Shown here in pieces: positions 9,466 to 16,281 of a stretch of 31,417 bases of DNA (positions are counted from its first letter, which is position 1; the number at the start of each line of letters is the position of its first letter). A program made the translations under genes and the position numbers. Where the stretch lies: NCBI GenBank assembly GCA_021738605.1, contig JAIPBY010000004.1, forward strand, positions 1 to 31,417. The letters run 5' to 3'. The notes under the pieces are model-generated. The model made no database searches and was not told where the DNA came from. It was given only the letters and a program-made list of their open reading frames with translations. The stretch comes from Chitinophagaceae bacterium (GTDB taxonomy: Bacteria; Bacteroidota; Bacteroidia; Chitinophagales; Chitinophagaceae).

Positions 9466-9504
9466 TAGTGTAAATTAATTAATTTCAGTTGAATCAGCCA
9501 AAGC

Positions 9505-9540
9505 ATGACCCAAAAAAAGGTATTGGCGACAAACATTTAA
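9505..9540 (+). other. Possible 11-codon leader ORF before korA
   Basis: ATG at 9505 opens a mini-ORF (MTQKKVLATNI) that stops one base before the korA ATG. Its first ten bases, ATGACCCAAA, are identical to the first ten of korA. It could allow translational coupling or be a duplicated start region. There is no proof that it is translated. Confidence 0.25.
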
Positions 9541-9541
9541 C

Positions 9542-11389
9542 ATGACCCAAAGAAAAGAAGAACTGCTCAGCGATATTGTGATCAAATTTGCAGGGGACAG
9601 TGGAGACGGCATGCAGCTCACCGGAAGCCAATTCACCAACAATACTGCCTTGATGGGAATCGACCTCGCCACATTCCCAGATTTTCCCGCTGAAATCCGT
9701 GCGCCACAAGGTACCATTCCAGGCGTGAGTGGCTACCAGCTTCGTTTCTCAAGCGATGCCATCTATACACCCGGAGACCTTTGTGATGTACTCGTGGCCA
9801 TGAATGCCGCTGCCCTGAAAACCAATCTGAAAGCCATCAAAAAGGGAGGAAAAATCATTGCCAATGTGGATGGTTTCGATTCAAAAAACCTGCGCCTGGC
9901 CAATTACCCGGATGGGGTGAACCCCATAGAAGACGGATCACTCGAAGGTTTCGAGTTGATCAAAATGGATGTCACCAAAATGACCCGGGAGGCATTGAAA
10001 GACATCACCCTGGGTACCAAGGAAAAAGACAGGGCCAAGAACATGTTCGTATTGGGATTCCTTTACTGGATGTACAGCAGAGACATGGACAGCACCCTAA
10101 AATTCCTAAACGAAAAATTTGGCAAGAAAGATGATATCCTGAATGCAAACCTCAAAGCATTGCAGGCAGGATACAATTATGGAGATACCACTGAAACCTT
10201 CACCACAAGATACAAGGTCGAGAAAGCCAAGATGAAGCCTGGAAACTACAGGTCAATCATGGGGAATCAGGCAGTTTCATTGGGTTTGGTGGCAGCATCA
10301 CAAAAAAGTGGACTACCCATTTTTCTGGGCACCTACCCCATCACACCAGCCTCGGACATCCTGCACGACCTGAGCAAGATGAAGAATTTTGGTGTAAAAA
10401 CATTTCAGGCAGAAGATGAGATTGCGAGCATTACTGCAGCCATTGGGGCAAGTTATGGCGGTGCATTGGCCGTTACCACCACATCAGGCCCAGGAATGGC
10501 GCTGAAGAGTGAAGCCATGGGCCTCGCAATGATGCTTGAGATTCCCTTGCTCATCATCAATGTGCAAAGGGGTGGACCATCAACCGGGCTTCCTACCAAA
10601 ACTGAGCAGAGCGATCTCATGCAAGCCTACTATGGCAGAAATGGTGAGTGCCCGATGCCGGTTATTGCATCTTCAACTCCGAGCGATTGTTTCAGTGCCG
10701 TGTATGAAGCGGCAAGGATTGCATTGGAGCACATGACACCAGTAGTTTTTCTCAGTGATGGCTACATTGCCAATGGTGCAGAACCGTGGATGTACCCTCA
10801 AGCTGAAGACCTTCCCGCCATTACCGTAAAATTCAAAACTGCGTTGGATGAAGGAGAGGAAAGGTTTCAGCCGTACAAGCGCGATGAGAAACTGGTGAGG
10901 CCCTGGGCACTTCCTGGTACAAAGGGACTGGAGCACAGGATTGGAGGATTGGAAAAACAAGACATTACCGGTAACGTGAGCTATGAACCTGATAACCATG
11001 AACACATGGTAAAAACCAGGCAAGCAAAGGTGGATATGATTGCCAATTATATCCCCGAACAAAAAATTGACAGCGGTGCCGCCTCCGGAAAAGTATTGGT
11101 ACTGGGATGGGGAAGCACCTATGGCTCCATCAAAAGTGCTGTACAGCAATTGTTGCTGGAAGGCCAGGCCGTTTCACATGCACACATCAGGTACATGAGG
11201 CCTTTCCCCAAAAATCTTGGAGAGATCATCAAGCAGTTTGATACAGTCATTGTTCCAGAGATCAACAATGGGCAACTGATCAAGATCCTCCGCGATGTTT
11301 ATCTGGTAGATGCCAAGCCTTACAACAAGATCAAAGGCACACCAATCACCAAGGGTGAGTTGGTGGCGGAGATCAGGAAGTATCTTTAG
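9542..11389 (+). CDS. korA: 2-oxoacid:ferredoxin oxidoreductase, fused gamma-alpha subunit
   Basis: A 615-residue protein with an N-terminal gamma domain (about 10-195, beginning IKFAGDSGDGMQLTG) fused to the pyrimidine-binding alpha domain (about 235-430, with GTYPITPASDIL, TTSGPGMALKSE and RGGPSTGLPTKTEQ) and a C-terminal transketolase-C-like domain. The family oxidises 2-oxoglutarate or related 2-oxoacids to acyl-CoA, reducing ferredoxin, in the cytoplasm. Catalysis needs a thiamine-diphosphate beta subunit (KorB), normally encoded immediately downstream; none is present in this window. Instead a G-rich repeat begins at the stop codon and an AT-rich accessory pocket follows. Substrate assignment as 2-oxoglutarate is by family resemblance only. 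Confidence 0.92.
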   Translation: MTQRKEELLSDIVIKFAGDSGDGMQLTGSQFTNNTALMGIDLATFPDFPAEIRAPQGTIPGVSGYQLRFSSDAIYTPGDLCDVLVAMNAAALKTNLKAIKKGGKIIANVDGFDSKNLRLANYPDGVNPIEDGSLEGFELIKMDVTKMTREALKDITLGTKEKDRAKNMFVLGFLYWMYSRDMDSTLKFLNEKFGKKDDILNANLKALQAGYNYGDTTETFTTRYKVEKAKMKPGNYRSIMGNQAVSLGLVAASQKSGLPIFLGTYPITPASDILHDLSKMKNFGVKTFQAEDEIASITAAIGASYGGALAVTTTSGPGMALKSEAMGLAMMLEIPLLIINVQRGGPSTGLPTKTEQSDLMQAYYGRNGECPMPVIASSTPSDCFSAVYEAARIALEHMTPVVFLSDGYIANGAEPWMYPQAEDLPAITVKFKTALDEGEERFQPYKRDEKLVRPWALPGTKGLEHRIGGLEKQDITGNVSYEPDNHEHMVKTRQAKVDMIANYIPEQKIDSGAASGKVLVLGWGSTYGSIKSAVQQLLLEGQAVSHAHIRYMRPFPKNLGEIIKQFDTVIVPEINNGQLIKILRDVYLVDAKPYNKIKGTPITKGELVAEIRKYL

Positions 11390-11425
11390 GGTTTAGGGGT
11401 TTAAAGGTGTAGAGGTTTAGGGGTA
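11386..11425 (+). repeat. Degenerate TTTAGGGG-type simple repeat
   Basis: About five tandem imperfect units of the pattern TTTAGGG/TTTAGGGG/TTTAAAGG start at the korA stop codon itself. The composition is G- and T-rich on the plus strand and unlike the surrounding coding DNA. Related G/T-rich runs (GTTTAAGGGGTTGA) occur at 14727-14740. No function is apparent. Confidence 0.6.
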
Positions 11426-11524
11426 TGTACAACCCAACATTACTGCTTTTTGAAACAGTAAAATCTCCGTTTTTAAGGGTGTTTTTCACATTTCAAAAGT
11501 TCCAATCTCAAGCATCTTTGCCAG

Positions 11525-12040
11525 ATGAAGAGATTGGTATGTGTGGAAGTGGATATATTGACATCTTCTGTAATTGAAGTATCCACTGGTTTAACCTTTG
11601 AAACAGATGCAACGAAAATAGACAACCAATTTATTAAGGACATTCATAAAAAGGATGGATGGAAATTCAATTGGAAACGGGAATTTAAAACTCCAAACCG
11701 GGAAATATTTAAACTCACACTCAAGGAAAATAAATTTGTTTTACTAGGAATGATCAGCTTAGAAATGAAACATGATCATGTTCATGTACACCTTGTTGAA
11801 AGCTCTCCCCAAAATATTGGCAAACAAAAAGAATTCTTGGGCATCGGTGGAAATCTTTTTGCATTTGCTTGTAAAGTTTCAAAAGATTGTGGATTTGATG
11901 GCAACATATCATTCATAGCCAAAACAAACTTGATTCAATATTATTCAATAAATTTAGGTGCTGAATCACTGGGTAATGGGAAAATGATTATCAGGGAAAA
12001 TTCGGCATCTGTTCTGATCAACAAATACTTCCCCCAATGA
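11525..12040 (+). CDS. GNAT-like acetyltransferase-fold protein, possible toxin
   Basis: A 171-residue protein. The central-to-C-terminal part resembles a GNAT fold: a beta strand (HVHVHLVESSP), a glycine loop and helix (LGIGGNLFAFACKVSKDCG) in the place of the acetyl-CoA-binding motif A, then a strand and a region ending in YYSINLGAE that mirrors the FYxxxGF end of GNATs. Sequence is AT-rich compared with korA, suggesting transfer. Its stop overlaps the start of a 59-codon gene (ATGA), pointing to translational coupling. A plain cellular acetyltransferase is possible; a toxin-like role is inferred from the paired organisation. No assigned substrate. Confidence 0.6.
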   Translation: MKRLVCVEVDILTSSVIEVSTGLTFETDATKIDNQFIKDIHKKDGWKFNWKREFKTPNREIFKLTLKENKFVLLGMISLEMKHDHVHVHLVESSPQNIGKQKEFLGIGGNLFAFACKVSKDCGFDGNISFIAKTNLIQYYSINLGAESLGNGKMIIRENSASVLINKYFPQ

Positions 12041-12216
12041 AAAAACACATTAAACTTCCTGAAATTATTGAAATTGAATATTTCAAATCCTTACCCACTA
12101 CACCTGAAATAGATAAATCATTTTCAGATTTTATTAAAGCGGAGAAAAAGAAAAAAAATATGTTGAAAAGGACGAAAGGCCTAAGTGATAAAAAAGCCTC
12201 ACTTTCAAAGGGTTAG
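12037..12216 (+). CDS. Small lysine-rich protein coupled to GNAT-like gene
   Basis: A 59-residue protein starting at an ATG that overlaps the upstream stop (ATGA at 12037-12040). The N-terminal half is acidic/hydrophobic (KLPEIIEIEYFKSLPTTPEI) and the C-terminal half strongly basic, with an EKKKK run. No signal peptide, membrane helix or recognised DNA-binding motif is visible. The strict overlap argues for co-expression with the GNAT-like protein; an antitoxin or specificity partner is an inference. Coding status is supported by the overlap and by shared AT-rich composition, not by recognised homology. Confidence 0.55.
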   Translation: MKKHIKLPEIIEIEYFKSLPTTPEIDKSFSDFIKAEKKKKNMLKRTKGLSDKKASLSKG

Positions 12217-12456
12217 CCGTCTGCAGACTTCACATGCCTCATTCTCGGTTTAAGAACCTCTGGTTTGCTGATAAATTAATCCTCATCACTTCCCTAGACT
12301 GTATAGGGCGCTACACACAATCTTGCCAAGGGGCTAACAACGATAGAAGAGAGCTCTTTTCGGCTCAACCAAATTGTGTTTTACCCATCATTTCTGGGTA
12401 TTTTCCTAACGCTTTAGTGTAGAAATCCCACTTAAAAATAAGTGGGTGAAGTTGAC
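12217..12456. mobile_element. Possible IS200/IS605-type right-end remnant
   Basis: This 275-base gene-free gap (12217-12491) ends in two perfect small hairpins: TACCCA/TGGGTA (12382-12400) and CCCACTTA/TAAGTGGG (12427-12446), the latter followed by TGAAGTTGAC. A subterminal hairpin just before a GTTGAC-like end is the look of IS200/IS605 (tnpB-type) right ends, and stacked hairpins resemble the 3' part of a TnpB-associated RNA. A 62-codon open frame (12234-12422) has no recognisable protein. No transposase and no left end were found, so this is a tentative call. Confidence 0.35.
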
Positions 12457-12491
12457 CTTTGCTTGAAAATAATCATTCATCAAAATTCAAC

Positions 12492-12875
12492 ATGGAAATT
12501 ATTTCAACAGCTTTTATTATAAATTTCATCGACAAGCATTCAATAGAATATCGCTCATCGCAGAAAACATTATGCTTGCCCATCATATCCCGTCTTTATA
12601 AAAAAATGAAAAATGACATCAAGTTTACCGAAATAAAAATTGACGACGGATTGATTTGCGATGGGCACCACCGATACATCGCATCTTTATTGGCAAATGT
12701 CAATATTGCTACGACACATTCCTTTCGAACAAGCGCGTCGCAGGAAATTTTCTGGCATTCGGTAACCTTTGATGAAAATGACTGGGATTCAACCGCCAAA
12801 ATCGACTTACTCAATCAACAAGATGCAACATACAACGATATTTCACTTGAAACACTAATGGAAATGCTGAAATAA
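12492..12875 (+). CDS. Small ParB-like (ParB/Srx-fold) protein
   Basis: 127 residues from ATG 12492; an in-frame TTG at 12459 would add 11 residues without a supporting signal. The core motif IDDGLICDGHHRYIASLLA matches the ParB/sulfiredoxin nucleotide-binding loop pattern (GxHRxxA). The protein lacks the helix-turn-helix and dimerisation parts of chromosomal ParB, so it is a stand-alone N-domain-like protein, and a segregation role is unlikely. It lies 19 bases upstream of a HAD-like gene in an AT-rich pocket, suggesting one transcription unit. ParB-fold proteins may bind CTP or ATP or act as kinases or nucleases; which applies is unknown. Confidence 0.65.
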   Translation: MEIISTAFIINFIDKHSIEYRSSQKTLCLPIISRLYKKMKNDIKFTEIKIDDGLICDGHHRYIASLLANVNIATTHSFRTSASQEIFWHSVTFDENDWDSTAKIDLLNQQDATYNDISLETLMEMLK

Positions 12876-12894
12876 GACATAATTTCACTATGTT

Positions 12895-13347
12895 ATGTTG
12901 ATCTTCTTGGACATTGATGGTGTAATGGTTCCTGCCAAAAGCTGGAAAAGCCCTGAGCTGCTTGATGATGGATTTCCTGCATTCAGTGTTTCTGCATCAC
13001 TTGCACTTCGGCAATTGATCGCTAATAATGTCACAGTTATGCTGACAACATCCCATAAATCGAATTTTACGATTCAGCAATGGCAGAACATCTTCAAAAA
13101 ACGTGGGATTGAAATTCCTCTTTTAAAATCACTTCCGGATAACAAAACTATGCTCAGTCGCAAGGATGAACTCCTCAGATGGTTCAACCAAAATCCTATT
13201 GATGAAGAATTTCTGATCATTGATGATGACAGTTCCCTGAATGATCTGCCCATTGAGCTGAAAAAGCATTTAATTCAGCCAAGTCCATATATTGGCTTGT
13301 CCGAGGATCATTTGAGACAATCGAAGATGATGGTAGCGACAAAATAA
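12895..13347 (+). CDS. HAD-superfamily protein (RNA-repair-associated HAD type)
   Basis: A 150-residue compact HAD protein. Motif I is FLDIDGV with the nucleophile and acid aspartates (Asp6, Asp8), motif II is MLTTSHK (Ser/Thr), a candidate motif III lysine lies about residue 94, and motif IV is LIIDDDS. It has no large cap domain. The pattern resembles the HAD domains associated with multi-domain 'Swiss Army knife' RNA-repair proteins, a subfamily call made by eye. It follows the ParB-like gene with a 19-base gap, and both are AT-rich. A nucleic-acid 5'/3' phosphatase role is plausible but unproven. Confidence 0.72.
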   Translation: MLIFLDIDGVMVPAKSWKSPELLDDGFPAFSVSASLALRQLIANNVTVMLTTSHKSNFTIQQWQNIFKKRGIEIPLLKSLPDNKTMLSRKDELLRWFNQNPIDEEFLIIDDDSSLNDLPIELKKHLIQPSPYIGLSEDHLRQSKMMVATK

Positions 13348-13377
13348 ACAATATATACCCTTGGCTTGGCAGGTAAA

Positions 13378-13392
13378 CTCAACCTCCCTCAA
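13378..13392 (-). repeat. Inverted copy of the GGTTGAGGG repeat
   Basis: CTCAACCTCCCTCAA is the exact reverse complement of 14595-14609 on the other side of the Gfo/Idh gene, and sits two bases beyond that gene's stop codon (13395-13397). See the repeat block at 14586-14745. Confidence 0.7.
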
Positions 13393-13394
13393 TC

Positions 13395-14585
13395 CTATAA
13401 AATTCTCTCCACAATCTTCCCCGTAGCCTTCTCTTTTAGGATCAGTTTTTTAGTTCCATAATGGGTCATCTCTTCCTTGACGAGATAATGATCTGCATCA
13501 AATTCAACAAGCGTGCCTTGCTTGGTCTGCCCTTCAAGCCCACGCCAGTCCTGCAATTGAACGGGTTCCCATATTTTTGATTTAGCACTTCTGTAGGCTG
13601 CATCAAGCACTGCATTCACAATATAGCCATCGTAGAAAGTTTCTTTGGGTGCTTTGCCTTTTTCAAAAGCATCAAACATATCAAAGAACATGTGGTTGTA
13701 TCCCAGCTCATTCAACTCATCCCCTACCGGAAACAACCAGCCGGTATTGGTCTCTGCTTTTTCTGCAACATAATCAGCACCTTTTCCGGTGGTGAACATG
13801 TCAAACCCTGTTCTCAAAAATCCATTGATCCAGATGGTTCCTTCCGTGCCCATCACCTCATCACGCAAATCCAATCCACCCCTGAACGTCCAGCTCACTT
13901 CAAACTGACCAATGGCGCCATTTTCATATTTGACCAAACCGATGGCATGGTCTTCGGCATCAATGGGCTTCACCTGTGTATCAGCCCAACACATCACTTC
14001 AACCGGTCTGATGTCCTTCCCGATGTAACTCCTGGCAATCTCTACACAATGACATCCCAGGTCGAGCATGCAGCCGCCTCCGGCCTGTTCAAGGTCCCAG
14101 AACCAGTCACTGTGAGGGCCAGGATGCGCTTCGCGGGATTTTGCCCACAGTATTCTTCCGAGTGCCCCGCTTTGAACACTGGCATGGGCCTTGAGGAATT
14201 TTGGGGTATAGACAAGGTCTTCAAGATAACCATTGAAGATGCCGGCATTTTCAACTGCTTCGAGCATGCGCTTGGCCTCTGCAGCATTGCGGCCCAAGGG
14301 CTTTGTAGAGATCACGGCTTTTTTATGCTTGATGCAAAGCATCACGGCTTCTTCATGCAGGTTGTTGGGAAGAGAAATACAAACCATGTCCACATTGGGA
14401 TGGGCAATCGCCTCCTCCATCACCGTCGTATAATGCTCGCACTGGTAGTCATCGGCAAATTTCTTTGCCTGTTCTTCTCTTCTTGAATAGATGGAAACGA
14501 TCTTGTCGCGGCTTCTTAATCCTTGAATGGAATCAGCATAAAATCTTCCAATGAATCCTGAGCCGAGCATTGCGAGTTTTACCAT
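13395..14585 (-). CDS. Gfo/Idh/MocA family NAD(P)-dependent oxidoreductase
   Basis: 396 residues from ATG 14585, where the N-terminus is the Rossmann strand-loop KLAMLGSGFIGRFYADS. The open frame continues 81 codons upstream, but that part is translated repeat DNA (poly PS/QP-like) and is rejected. The dinucleotide domain (1-120) carries the family KPLG lysine motif as STKPLGRNAAEA. The C-terminal domain (about 130-380) has GGGCMLDLGCHCVE, the usual substrate-side motif with a His. The family oxidises or epimerises sugars, inositols and related polyols; the substrate is unknown. It follows the MFS permease on the same strand, separated by a 143-base structured spacer, so it probably acts on the imported compound. 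Confidence 0.9.
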   Translation of the reverse strand: MVKLAMLGSGFIGRFYADSIQGLRSRDKIVSIYSRREEQAKKFADDYQCEHYTTVMEEAIAHPNVDMVCISLPNNLHEEAVMLCIKHKKAVISTKPLGRNAAEAKRMLEAVENAGIFNGYLEDLVYTPKFLKAHASVQSGALGRILWAKSREAHPGPHSDWFWDLEQAGGGCMLDLGCHCVEIARSYIGKDIRPVEVMCWADTQVKPIDAEDHAIGLVKYENGAIGQFEVSWTFRGGLDLRDEVMGTEGTIWINGFLRTGFDMFTTGKGADYVAEKAETNTGWLFPVGDELNELGYNHMFFDMFDAFEKGKAPKETFYDGYIVNAVLDAAYRSAKSKIWEPVQLQDWRGLEGQTKQGTLVEFDADHYLVKEEMTHYGTKKLILKEKATGKIVERIL

Positions 14586-14745
14586 GGTGAGAGGTTGAGG
14601 GAGGTTGAGAGAAGTTGAGGGAGGTTGAAAAGGTTGAACTTGCCAACCAGAGGTTGGTAAATCAGCCGAAGGCTGAGGGGTTGAATTTGCCAACCAGAGG
14701 TTGGTAAACCTGCCGAAGGCAGGGAAGTTTAAGGGGTTGAAGTTG
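14586..14745. repeat. Structured REP-like repeat array in operon spacer
   Basis: First part (14591-14638): repeated GAGGTTGAGGG units. Second part: two units offset by 47 bases, each with two tight hairpins. Hairpin A is TTGCCAACC-AGA-GGTTGGTAA (14640-14660) and its longer copy at 14686-14708. Hairpin B is TCAGCC-GAA-GGCTGA (14662-14676) and CCTGCC-GAA-GGCAGG (14709-14723). The B copies differ by two compensatory base pairs. The array overlaps the last codons and stop of the MFS gene. Confidence 0.8.
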
Positions 14746-15952
14746 ATTTCTTGTCCTTGAAAAACAAGACCAGAAAAACAAGGCTGGCGGCTGCGATGCC
14801 TGCCGGAACAAGCCATACATGCAACCAATCAGTTACTCCGCCTGCAGTATACTGGTCTTTGACTTTCCCTGAAACGATGGAACCAATGTACATGCCAATG
14901 CCATAGGTGGCAAGGCTGATCAGTGCCTGCGCTTGAGACTTGATTTTTTCTCCAGCTTTCTGGTCGGTATAAATCATCCCGCTCACAAAAAAGAAGTCAT
15001 AACAAACGCCATGCAGGAGTATCGCGGCATACAACATCCACTGACTGGTAGCAGGGTCGCCATATCCAAAAAACACAAAGCGGAGAATCCAAGCCAACAG
15101 TCCTACAATCAATATTTTTTTCACCCCAAACTTTCCGAAGGCGAAAGGCAACAAGAGCATGAACAATACTTCGGAGACCTGGCCCAAAGACATGATATTT
15201 TCTATCCTGAAGGTTGTAGGGTCGGCGGAGGGAAATGCCATTTTATAACCATCTGTAAGCGATGGGTTTGCCCAAGCGTAATAAAACGAAAGGGGAATGC
15301 AAATCAACACCGAGGAGATGAAAAAGATCAGAAAAGAACGGTCCTTGAACAATACGAATGCGTCTTTGCCAATGATTTGTCCGAAGGTGCTGGGCCCGGT
15401 TGAGGTGGGTGATGTTTTGGGTAGGAAGAAAGACATCAGTCCCAGCAAAAGGGCCGAGACCATGGCAATTTGAAAGATCATGACATTGTCTCCCACACCC
15501 AGGTAACCAACCAGGTTGGTCACTGCAATCCATGCCAATGTTCCAAATACCCGGATGGCCGGAAACTCCTTTTCTGGATTGCTCATGGCACGCATGGCAA
15601 TGGAACTGGTGAGGGCTATGGTTGGGGCGAAAGTCAGGCAATAGGCCAGCATCACCCAATAAAATGTATTGGCATCAGTGATGGTGGTCAACACATAGAG
15701 CAGGGCCGCTCCTGCGAGGTTCAAAACGCCCAATACTTTTTGGGCTTCAAAGAACCTGTCGGCAAGCATTCCTACAAAAAACGGTGCTGCAATCATGGCA
15801 ATGGAAAAGGCTGCGTAAGCACTGCCCACCTGCTCACCTGTAGCACCCAGTTGGTCGGTCATGTATTTGCTCATTTGTCCGTACCATGAACCCCATACAA
15901 AGAATTGCATGAACATCATGAGCGATAGCTGAATTCTTAAAACAGGCTTCAT
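14729..15952 (-). CDS. MFS transporter, nucleoside permease (NupG/XapB-like) type
   Basis: A 407-residue inner-membrane carrier with about 12 hydrophobic segments. The N-terminus (LSLMMFMQFFVWGSWYGQM) and the late motif LLHGVCYDFFFVSGMIYTDQKA are characteristic of the nucleoside:H+ symporter family. In Bacteroidota, members often sit with Gfo/Idh oxidoreductases and may carry sugars or polyols rather than nucleosides. Here a Gfo/Idh gene follows on the same strand. The C-terminal residues STSTP and stop codon are encoded within repeat-like DNA (14729-14745), suggesting the repeat trimmed or replaced the original end of the gene. Confidence 0.88.
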   Translation of the reverse strand: MKPVLRIQLSLMMFMQFFVWGSWYGQMSKYMTDQLGATGEQVGSAYAAFSIAMIAAPFFVGMLADRFFEAQKVLGVLNLAGAALLYVLTTITDANTFYWVMLAYCLTFAPTIALTSSIAMRAMSNPEKEFPAIRVFGTLAWIAVTNLVGYLGVGDNVMIFQIAMVSALLLGLMSFFLPKTSPTSTGPSTFGQIIGKDAFVLFKDRSFLIFFISSVLICIPLSFYYAWANPSLTDGYKMAFPSADPTTFRIENIMSLGQVSEVLFMLLLPFAFGKFGVKKILIVGLLAWILRFVFFGYGDPATSQWMLYAAILLHGVCYDFFFVSGMIYTDQKAGEKIKSQAQALISLATYGIGMYIGSIVSGKVKDQYTAGGVTDWLHVWLVPAGIAAASLVFLVLFFKDKKSTSTP

Positions 15953-16028
15953 ATGGCAGTTCGTTTTGTGACTCCAATATAGGGATATTTTAAGAGGAAA
16001 ATCTCATGATTTCATGATGTTTTTCCCA

Positions 16029-16058
16029 TTGGGGCGAATAAGATGCCTCCTAAGTTTG
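16029..16058 (+). promoter_or_regulatory. Near-ideal Bacteroidota promoter for the GNAT module
   Basis: TTG at 16029-16031, a 19-base spacer, then TAAGTTTG at 16051-16058: both boxes and the spacing fit the consensus TTG-N19-21-TAnnTTTG. The start would be near 16065, leaving a leader of about 44 bases before the 53-codon gene. Confidence 0.7.
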
Positions 16059-16108
16059 CAGATAGATATGCATTTCAATATTTTCAAAAATTGATTTAAT
16101 TTCACATT

Positions 16109-16270
16109 ATGGCGTCGCCTTTATCCATAACACCTGTATTAAGGAATCAGGATTCAGCTAAATTCAACAGAGATCTTGAATTGAACAGATCCAACAAAGT
16201 ATCTAAAGAAGAAAAAGATAGAATTACCAGCTTAGTGAAAGAGGTTCTTGAAAAAAAGAAAAAGAAATAA
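16109..16270 (+). CDS. Small antitoxin-like protein upstream of GNAT toxin-like gene
   Basis: A 53-residue protein starting MASPLSITPVL, with a charged helical middle (VSKEEKDRITSLVKEVL) and a C-terminal KKKKK tail. It has its own strong promoter and ends 11 bases before the GNAT gene. Known antitoxins of TacT/AtaT-type GNAT toxins are usually ribbon-helix-helix proteins (DUF1778); no such fold is evident here, so this could be a different antitoxin type. Function is inferred from position, size and pairing only. Confidence 0.6.
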   Translation: MASPLSITPVLRNQDSAKFNRDLELNRSNKVSKEEKDRITSLVKEVLEKKKKK

Positions 16271-16281
16271 ATCTTTCCATT

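Noticed and set aside
11386..11425. Short TTTAGGGG repeats as a CRISPR array or telomere
   Set aside because: Units are contiguous, degenerate and without spacers, and the flanks are ordinary chromosomal DNA.
12234..12422. 62-codon frame in the IS-like gap
   Set aside because: No domain recognised and no good start context; it is more likely non-coding element-end sequence.
12492..12875. ParB partition protein of a plasmid or chromosome
   Set aside because: There is no ParA, no helix-turn-helix domain and no centromere-like repeats; only the nucleotide-loop motif is present.
14586..14828. 81-codon N-terminal extension of the Gfo/Idh protein
   Set aside because: It translates repeat DNA and the end of the MFS gene into proline- and glutamine-rich sequence; the Rossmann motif starts at ATG 14585.
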